This document shows, piece by piece, positions 1 through 4,210 of a stretch of 5,460 nucleotides of DNA (position 1 is the stretch's first letter; every line of letters starts with the position of its first letter). The translations under genes and the position numbers were made by a program. The notes under the pieces are model-generated. The model made no database searches. It was not told the origin of the DNA and saw nothing but the letters and a program-made list of their open reading frames with translations. The DNA comes from an uncultured Actinomycetes bacterium (GTDB lineage Bacteria > Actinomycetota > Actinomycetes > Mycobacteriales > Nakamurellaceae): contig CALANS010000221.1 of assembly GCA_937926105.1 (NCBI GenBank), positions 1 through 5,460 of the forward strand. The letters run 5' to 3'.

Positions 1-79
1 CCGCTGTCACCCCCGAAGATGACGGGCCGCGCCTTCGTGGCCCCACGGGCACGCCGGCCGACAGCTGGCACCCAAACAT

Positions 80-109
80 GACGCGTTACCCAATCGTTAT
101 CGACGCGTT
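80..109. repeat. Direct repeat GACGCGTT, two copies 22 bp apart
   Basis: GACGCGTT occurs at 80-87 and again at 102-109, a start-to-start spacing of 22 bp, about two turns of B-DNA. Each copy contains the self-complementary core ACGCGT. Two copies on the same helical face are typical of sites for a dimeric DNA-binding protein or of iterons. With only two copies, chance in GC-rich DNA cannot be excluded. Confidence 0.4.
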
Positions 110-141
110 GGTGGCGGTCAGGGGCCGGTGACGGGCCTCGG

Positions 142-184
142 TGTCATCCCCTGGTGGATGCGCGCCATCGGCTAGGGGATGACA
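142..184. repeat. Perfect 11-bp inverted repeat, 43-nt hairpin
   Basis: The arms TGTCATCCCCT (142-152) and AGGGGATGACA (174-184) are exact reverse complements separated by 21 nt. The spacer can continue the stem: 153-155 pairs with 171-173 using G-U, G-C and U-G pairs. After one mismatch, GATG (157-160) pairs with CATC (166-169) around a 5-nt loop. No T-tract follows, so an intrinsic terminator is unlikely. An operator, an oriT hairpin or a single-strand replication site are possible. The inverted repeat is certain; its role is not known. Confidence 0.6.
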
Positions 185-201
185 TCGGCGCGACCAGCAT
201 C

Positions 202-226
202 AATGACGGCAATGACGGCCCGTCAT
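202..226. repeat. Tandem AATGACGGC repeat running into a 15-bp palindrome
   Basis: AATGACGGC occurs twice in tandem (202-210, 211-219). The second copy runs into CCGTCAT (220-226), giving an exact palindrome ATGACGG-C-CCGTCAT at 212-226. The core TGACGG also appears as TGACGGGCC at 20-28 and 129-137. That makes four direct copies and one inverted copy in 226 bp. This looks like a cluster of binding sites, for example for the product of the next gene or for a replication initiator, but the ligand is unknown. Confidence 0.45.
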
Positions 227-352
227 GCCAGACCCCCGGTCGCGGAGGAGTGGTGCCGCCCAGGGTGTGGACCGCGCGCTGGCCGCGGCCGCAGGCAGGG
301 GTCTACAGGCCGCGCGGCATAGGGGGCGGCAGCGGTTTCGTGTCCTTGCCGC

Positions 353-1117
353 ATGGTTACGACGACGCTTAAGGAAAGCAGCACCTTCACCCAGTGCGCG
401 GGCACGTTCCCGGAGCTGGTGGCCAGACTCGACCGGCAGGGCGCAGCGGGTCAGTGGGCCGCGGCCGAGCCGGCGCTGGCCGGGATCTCGTCGGTGTCCC
501 GGCTGCGGGATCTCACTGCGGTCGGCTGCGACCGTGACCGAGCGCACGGGATCATCGCGGCGTTGGTGCGGCTCGCGTCCCTGGACGGGCCGCATGATCA
601 GCGTGCCGCGCTGGTGGTGGTGCATCTGCTGCGGCCCGCGGTCATGAAGCGGGCCCGGGCCGCCCGGGTGGATACCGACGAGGCGGTGCGGATCCTCGTG
701 GCCGAGCTGGCGCTCGTGATCGCGACGTTCCCGCACCAGCGGGTGAGCCCCACGCCGTCGCGACTGGTGTGGGACGCCTGGCATCAGGCGTGGGCCGGCG
801 GTTTGGCCCAGATGGCTGCGGAGCGGCAGCACACGACGAGCATCGCCGATATCGAACAGATGCTTGCCGCCGACGAGTCGGTGAACGCTTCGGTGGAGCT
901 GGTGGACCTGCTCGTCGACGCGGCCAGGACCGGGGTGCTCACCAAGGATGACGCGGCGCTGCTGGCGCTGGTGGCCCATCACGGCGGCCACGGCAACGAT
1001 GCGATCGGCCGCACGGCGGCGGTGTTGGGAATTTCGCCGGCTACCGCACGGCGGCGGCGGGCCCGCGCGATTGAAGCACTGGCGAGGCACAGCCGGAAAC
1101 TCGCTGCTGCCGGGTGA
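353..1117 (+). CDS. Sigma-70-like helix-turn-helix regulatory protein
   Basis: This 254-residue protein is probably a transcription regulator or accessory sigma factor of a mobile element. Residues about 78-127 are helical, with an LRPAVMKRARAARVDTDEAV stretch that resembles a degenerate sigma region 2. Residues about 194-250 look like sigma region 4: a helix with TKDDAALLALV, then a helix-turn-helix (AIGRTAAVLGISPATARRRR) and a closing helix. The region 4 match is the stronger one; the region 2 match is by pattern only. ATG 353 is chosen because an in-frame TAG at 320-322 lies upstream with no other start between. No Shine-Dalgarno sequence precedes it, so a leaderless message, common in mycobacteria, is possible. 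The gene lies 81 bp upstream of the primase gene on the same strand and may control it or the repeats at 20-226. A non-sigma HTH protein is the alternative. Confidence 0.75.
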   Translation: MVTTTLKESSTFTQCAGTFPELVARLDRQGAAGQWAAAEPALAGISSVSRLRDLTAVGCDRDRAHGIIAALVRLASLDGPHDQRAALVVVHLLRPAVMKRARAARVDTDEAVRILVAELALVIATFPHQRVSPTPSRLVWDAWHQAWAGGLAQMAAERQHTTSIADIEQMLAADESVNASVELVDLLVDAARTGVLTKDDAALLALVAHHGGHGNDAIGRTAAVLGISPATARRRRARAIEALARHSRKLAAAG

Positions 1118-1136
1118 GCAAAACCGTCTCGCGGCG

Positions 1137-1198
1137 ACCCCTTGTAGAGGGCAGGCGGCTGCCCGGCCGGGCGGCGCACGGATGACAAGGGGTGCGCG
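1137..1198 (+). promoter_or_regulatory. Structured leader that can pair the primase ribosome binding site
   Basis: ACCCCTTGT (1137-1145) and ACAAGGGGT (1185-1193) are perfect 9-bp complements. The right arm contains AAGGGG (1187-1192), the best Shine-Dalgarno candidate for the ATG at 1199, with a 6-nt spacing. Inside the 39-nt loop lies a 12-bp palindrome, GCCCGGCCGGGC (1161-1172), able to form its own hairpin. In RNA the outer stem would hide the ribosome binding site. This suggests translational control, or protection of an initiation region, but no experiment is implied. No T-tract is present, so it is not a standard terminator for the preceding gene. Confidence 0.5.
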
Positions 1199-3316
1199 AT
1201 GGTCATGGCAACAAGGACGCCGTCCGAAGCCGAGATGCGTCGGCGGGCGGCGGCGGCTCGGCAGCGCGTGGAGCAGATGGTGCGCCTTCTTCACCGCAGC
1301 GTCGACGCGATCGCCACACCGGCCGACTTCGGGGCGGCGCTGGCCAGCACTGGCAGGTTGCGACGGGTCACGTTCTCCAATGCGATCCTGGCGACGGCGC
1401 AGCGCCCCGATGTGACGGATCTGGATTCCTATGACGGCTGGCTGGCCCGCGGCCGACAGGTCCTCAAGGGCGAGCACGGTATCCGCCAACTCACCGCGAA
1501 CGTAGCTCCGGCCGCCGGGCTGGTCGACCCGGATGGGCCGCGCAAGATCGAAAACCTGGCCACGACGGTGGTGTTCGACGTCACGCAGACTCAGGGCCAA
1601 ACACAGCAGGAGGTCGAAGCGCCCCCAAGCACGGCGGTATACAGCGAGACCGAGGTCGCCCGGGCGCTGGCGGCGGCCGACCCTGCTGAACGGGACGGCG
1701 CCGATCCGGCCGGGCTGACGGCGGCCGAGGCGATCCGCCGCGCCGCGTGGCGCAGTGCGGTCGCGCACGCCGGCCCGGCCGACGCGCAGCAGGTCGGCGC
1801 CTGCGCCGAATACCTTCTGCGAGCAGGGTGCGGCCTTCGCACCGATGCGGATGCGCTCGGCTTCATCAGCGACTGGGATCGGCTTCCTGCCTCGGCTCGG
1901 CGCCGCCAGCTGATCGACGTGGTCAACCGGGCGCGGCAGGCCGCGGGCACGCTGATCGATCTGGTCCACGCAGGCGGGCCGGCTGCGGCACATCTGGAAA
2001 AAAACACGGTGACGAAAGCGCCGGGCACTGTTGTCGCGGCGGCGTCCTCGGCCGAGCAGCCACAACGGCAGGCGAGTGCCGCGCTCGCCGACGCGCCCGC
2101 CTTCCGCAGCGGGCCGGCGGTAGGCCCGACAACGGTGTCGGCCAGAGGGGCGGCTGATCCCGGGACGCTGGCGGCAGCATCGGCGGCCGCCTGGCAGTAT
2201 TTCCGGGATTGCGCCGGCAATGACCCTGCGGCGGTCGGCTACCTCGCGCAGCGAGGAATCGCACCGTGTCCGGGCCTGCCGGTCGGCTATGCGCCGCCGG
2301 ACGTGCGCCTCGGCGCGCACCTGCGCAGCCTGGGGTATCCGGACGAGGTGCAGGTCGCTGCCGGGCTGGCTAGGCGGTTGGAAAGCGGCCGGGTCGTAGA
2401 CGTGTTCCGTGACCGCGTAGTGGCCGCGTTCGTCGACGGACAGGGCCGCATTGCGGGGTTCACGGCGCGCGCCCTTCATGACAGCGGGCCGAAGTACCTG
2501 AACACGAAGGCCACGGCCTTGTTCACGAAGTCGTCACTGCTGTACGGGCTGACCCTTGAGGTACGAGGCGAGTTGGAGGCCGGTGCTACCCCGGTGCTCT
2601 GTGAGGGGCTGATGGATGTGTTGGCGATCGCGCAGCACAGGCCGTCGGGCCTGGTGCCGGTCGCCACATGCGGGACCGCGTTCACGCCGGTCCATGCCGC
2701 AGATCTGATGGAGATGATGCCGCGGACGCGGATCGTCGTCGCCTACGACGGCGACCCGGCGGGTGTGACAGCCGCGATCCGGGTCGGTCAGATGCTCTCG
2801 CAGGACGGCTGGGGCGTGCACACCCCCATGCCGGCCGGCGGCCTGGACCCGGCCGAGGTCGCGGCCGAGCGGGGCGCGCCCGTGGTCGAGTGGGTGTCGT
2901 GGCAAAGATCCCGGCCCGCGATCTATCTGGCTGCGGAGCACCTGCTCGCCGCCACCGAGCATGACGGCAGCCCGCTCGGCCGGCAGAGCGCGGGAGCTGG
3001 CGTCATCGACATCCTGCAGCGCGACTGGGGCACCGATGACGCGCTACCGGACGCCATCGACTACGTCGGCATGCAAACCGGGCTCCGCCGGGCCGACCGA
3101 GCTGTGCCGAACCTCCTTGGCCGGCCGAACCGCGCCGCCACGCCCCAACTGTCGGCGGCGGCAGGTTCTGCGGGAGTCGGCGGGCTCTCGGCCTCACGCA
3201 CCGCCACCGAGCAGAGGCCAACCACTATCGGCGGGGGCGGCGCGGTCGCCTACAGCGACCGCAGGCTCCGGCCCGTCGCAAGCATCTGTGGCGAGGCACC
3301 CGGACAGACTCGGTGA
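1199..3316 (+). CDS. ArdC-type domain fused to DnaG-like TOPRIM primase
   Basis: This 705-residue protein is probably a plasmid- or ICE-type primase that makes primers on transferred or replicating single-stranded DNA. Residues about 58-130 match the ArdC N-terminal ssDNA-binding domain: FSNAILATAQ, then GWLARGRQVLKGEHGI, then VVFDVTQTQ. Residues 131-325 are Ala-rich and variable. The DnaG-like core starts near 327 (YFRDCAG, YLAQRGI), followed by FRDRVVAAF, GFTARAL, PKYLNT and SSLLYGL. The TOPRIM metal-binding motifs are intact: CEGLMDV with E469, CGTA at 491-494, and YDGDPAG with D517 and D519. The DnaG N-terminal CHC2 zinc ribbon is absent, its place taken by the ArdC domain. The last ~65 residues are low complexity. 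ATG 1199 is favoured over ATG 1205 because AAGGGG lies 6 nt upstream. Function in conjugation or plasmid replication is inferred from family and context. Confidence 0.85.
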   Translation: MVMATRTPSEAEMRRRAAAARQRVEQMVRLLHRSVDAIATPADFGAALASTGRLRRVTFSNAILATAQRPDVTDLDSYDGWLARGRQVLKGEHGIRQLTANVAPAAGLVDPDGPRKIENLATTVVFDVTQTQGQTQQEVEAPPSTAVYSETEVARALAAADPAERDGADPAGLTAAEAIRRAAWRSAVAHAGPADAQQVGACAEYLLRAGCGLRTDADALGFISDWDRLPASARRRQLIDVVNRARQAAGTLIDLVHAGGPAAAHLEKNTVTKAPGTVVAAASSAEQPQRQASAALADAPAFRSGPAVGPTTVSARGAADPGTLAAASAAAWQYFRDCAGNDPAAVGYLAQRGIAPCPGLPVGYAPPDVRLGAHLRSLGYPDEVQVAAGLARRLESGRVVDVFRDRVVAAFVDGQGRIAGFTARALHDSGPKYLNTKATALFTKSSLLYGLTLEVRGELEAGATPVLCEGLMDVLAIAQHRPSGLVPVATCGTAFTPVHAADLMEMMPRTRIVVAYDGDPAGVTAAIRVGQMLSQDGWGVHTPMPAGGLDPAEVAAERGAPVVEWVSWQRSRPAIYLAAEHLLAATEHDGSPLGRQSAGAGVIDILQRDWGTDDALPDAIDYVGMQTGLRRADRAVPNLLGRPNRAATPQLSAAAGSAGVGGLSASRTATEQRPTTIGGGGAVAYSDRRLRPVASICGEAPGQTR
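1999..2046 (+). promoter_or_regulatory. Candidate -1 frameshift site in the primase linker
   Basis: Seven A residues (1998-2004) followed by C form A AAA AAC at 1999-2005, in exactly the zero-frame phase of a canonical slippery heptamer (codons GAA AAA AAC, residues 267-269). Downstream, GACG (2011-2014) can pair with CGTC (2043-2046) and CGCCG (2019-2023) with CGGCG (2037-2041), a modest stem starting 5 nt after the heptamer. A -1 shift would read about 50 further codons to a TGA at 2155-2157. The product would be about 319 residues, keeping the ArdC domain but losing the primase core. Chance remains possible; transcriptional slippage is an alternative. Confidence 0.3.
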
Positions 3317-3338
3317 CGCTCCGATTACGACTGCGTCA
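3314..3338. repeat. Inverted repeat across the two convergent stop codons
   Basis: TGACGC (3314-3319) and GCGTCA (3333-3338) are exact complements around a 13-nt loop. The left arm begins with the primase stop codon, and the right arm is the complement of the toxin stop codon. The stem is only 6 bp and has no T-tract on either side, so a weak bidirectional terminator is possible but not well supported. Confidence 0.25.
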
Positions 3339-3842
3339 TGCGATCTGTTCGACGCCGACCCGCTCGAACGTGGCATCGGCTGCCAATTCGTTGACGAAGA
3401 TCACGACATTCGCGCCGTCTGCTCGGGCGCTGGGGACGATGAGTGCGTCGTAGTCGAGGAAGGCCGCATGCGCAGCGACAAGCTGGCAGGCGGAAAAGTC
3501 CGGGGAGGTGAGATCGACGAAGTTGAGACCGAGGGTCGATAGATTGGATCGGTCTATTCGAAGGGCCTTCTTGGCACTGATCCGCAGCTCGTAGACGTAT
3601 CGACGCGTCTTTGGCCGCAGTGGTTGCATGTCGATAGCGTGTTGACCCTCCGCGATGGCGGTGGCACGTTCCTCGGAGGTGTAGATCGCAGCCAGCCCGG
3701 GCGGGTTCCAGCGTGCCCCACGAGTGTTCGGCAATTCGGGTGGGTGGTCGTTGAACATATGTCGCCACACGGTGACGTTGTCAAGAGTTTCGGCGCCAAG
3801 ATCCTCGATGGCATTGAGCAGCTCCGGGTCGTGGATCGTCAT
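3336..3842 (-). CDS. RES-domain toxin of a RES-Xre toxin-antitoxin pair
   Basis: This 168-residue cytoplasmic toxin belongs to the RES family. Characterised members such as mycobacterial MbcT degrade NAD+, by phosphorolysis or hydrolysis, and arrest or kill the cell. The domain is visible as WRH with R27, GARWNPPG (R44, W45), AIYTSEERATAIAE (Y54, S56, E65), YELRI near 84-88, and a C-terminal VPSAR...NVVIF segment (S138, N145). These are the conserved RES signature positions, and the length fits the family. The start at 3842 lies 4 nt after the antitoxin stop and has no strong Shine-Dalgarno sequence, which points to translational coupling. A longer in-frame start at 3914 would overlap the antitoxin and adds residues with no family resemblance. 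Whether phosphorylase or hydrolase activity applies cannot be told from sequence. The gene ends 19 bp from the convergent primase gene. Confidence 0.9.
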   Translation of the reverse strand: MTIHDPELLNAIEDLGAETLDNVTVWRHMFNDHPPELPNTRGARWNPPGLAAIYTSEERATAIAEGQHAIDMQPLRPKTRRYVYELRISAKKALRIDRSNLSTLGLNFVDLTSPDFSACQLVAAHAAFLDYDALIVPSARADGANVVIFVNELAADATFERVGVEQIA

Positions 3843-3846
3843 TGGC

Positions 3847-4185
3847 TCACACGTAAGCCCCGTCACGCAACTGGTCGATGAGCGCCAGCACCGAATCGGC
3901 GTCACCCTGTGCAATTAGCTCTGCGGGGCGCTTGCCTGCGAGGAGCTTGTGCGGGCTGTAAAGCCATAGCCGCGCCTCGTCCGGTTCGTAGAACTCGGCG
4001 AGTTGGGTCGCGAGCCATTCGAGCGTTAACAGCTGATTAAGCTTCGCCGGTTGCGGATCTCCCCGCCCCTGCTGCCAGCGCGAAACAGTCTGCGGGGTGG
4101 TGCCAAGGAGCTCCGCGATCTCGCGTGAACGGACTCCTGCTCGGTCCTTGATGGAATCCAAGCGGTGGGCAACTGCGCTAGTCAT
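3847..4185 (-). CDS. Xre/MbcA-type antitoxin with HTH and toxin-binding domain
   Basis: This 112-residue antitoxin is expected to bind and block the RES toxin and to repress its own operon. Residues about 19-40 form an Xre-type helix-turn-helix (REIAELLGTTPQTVSRWQQG). Residues 66-112 match the MbcA/ParS toxin-binding domain (formerly DUF2384): DEARLWLYSPHKLLAGKRP, then LIAQGDADSVLALIDQL. It ends in GAYV. In the described MbcT-MbcA complex the antitoxin C-terminus reaches the toxin active site, so this short tail is probably functional. The order, antitoxin upstream of toxin, is the usual one for RES-Xre pairs. A good ribosome binding site (AGAGGA, complement of 4190-4195) supports ATG 4185. 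The upstream gene stops only 25 nt away, leaving little room for a separate promoter, so all three genes are probably co-transcribed, perhaps with an extra promoter inside the unknown gene. Confidence 0.9.
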   Translation of the reverse strand: MTSAVAHRLDSIKDRAGVRSREIAELLGTTPQTVSRWQQGRGDPQPAKLNQLLTLEWLATQLAEFYEPDEARLWLYSPHKLLAGKRPAELIAQGDADSVLALIDQLRDGAYV

Positions 4186-4189
4186 TTTA

Positions 4190-4199
4190 TCCTCTTCCA
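4190..4199 (-). promoter_or_regulatory. Ribosome binding site of the antitoxin gene
   Basis: On the minus strand the sequence reads GGAAGAGGA and then TAAA before the ATG at 4185. It is a strong, purine-rich Shine-Dalgarno sequence with two overlapping options, GGAAG and AGAGGA. The toxin gene downstream has nothing comparable, so antitoxin should be made in excess over toxin. Confidence 0.6.
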
Positions 4200-4210
4200 G
4201 ACCAGCTGAG

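Larger units (their letters stand above)
1..352. other. Repeat-rich non-coding region upstream of the sigma-like gene
   Basis: No convincing coding region is seen here. The short open frames that cross it have no recognisable domain and are Arg/Gly/Pro-rich, as expected of chance frames in GC-rich DNA. The stretch instead holds several short repeats, listed separately: GACGCGTT twice, TGACGG in several copies, a 15-bp palindrome and an 11-bp perfect inverted repeat. An in-frame TAG at 320-322 prevents the gene at 353 from starting further upstream. The repeat density suits an operator cluster, an iteron-type origin or an oriT. The sequence alone cannot separate these, and no AT-rich unwinding stretch or DnaA-box series was recognised. 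Confidence 0.5.

Noticed and set aside
142..184. Hairpin as an intrinsic terminator
   Set aside because: No T-tract follows on either strand. The sequence after both arms is mixed GC-rich DNA.
154..372. Short plus-strand frame of 72 codons across the repeat region
   Set aside because: It contains the hairpin right arm and palindrome, has no ribosome binding site or domain, and overlaps the start of the sigma-like gene.
948..1415. 155-codon plus-strand frame bridging the sigma-like and primase genes
   Set aside because: Arg- and Trp-rich product that overlaps two better-supported genes in another frame.
200..2479. 759-codon open frame on the minus strand, antisense to both plus-strand genes
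   Set aside because: Its product is Arg/Pro/Gly-rich with no recognisable domain, while both opposing plus-strand frames carry clear motifs. Long antisense frames are expected in very GC-rich genes.
3843..3914. Longer N-terminus for the RES toxin from an ATG at 3914
   Set aside because: It would lie inside the antitoxin gene, and its 24 extra residues do not resemble the RES family. The ATG at 3842, 4 nt after the antitoxin stop, fits better.
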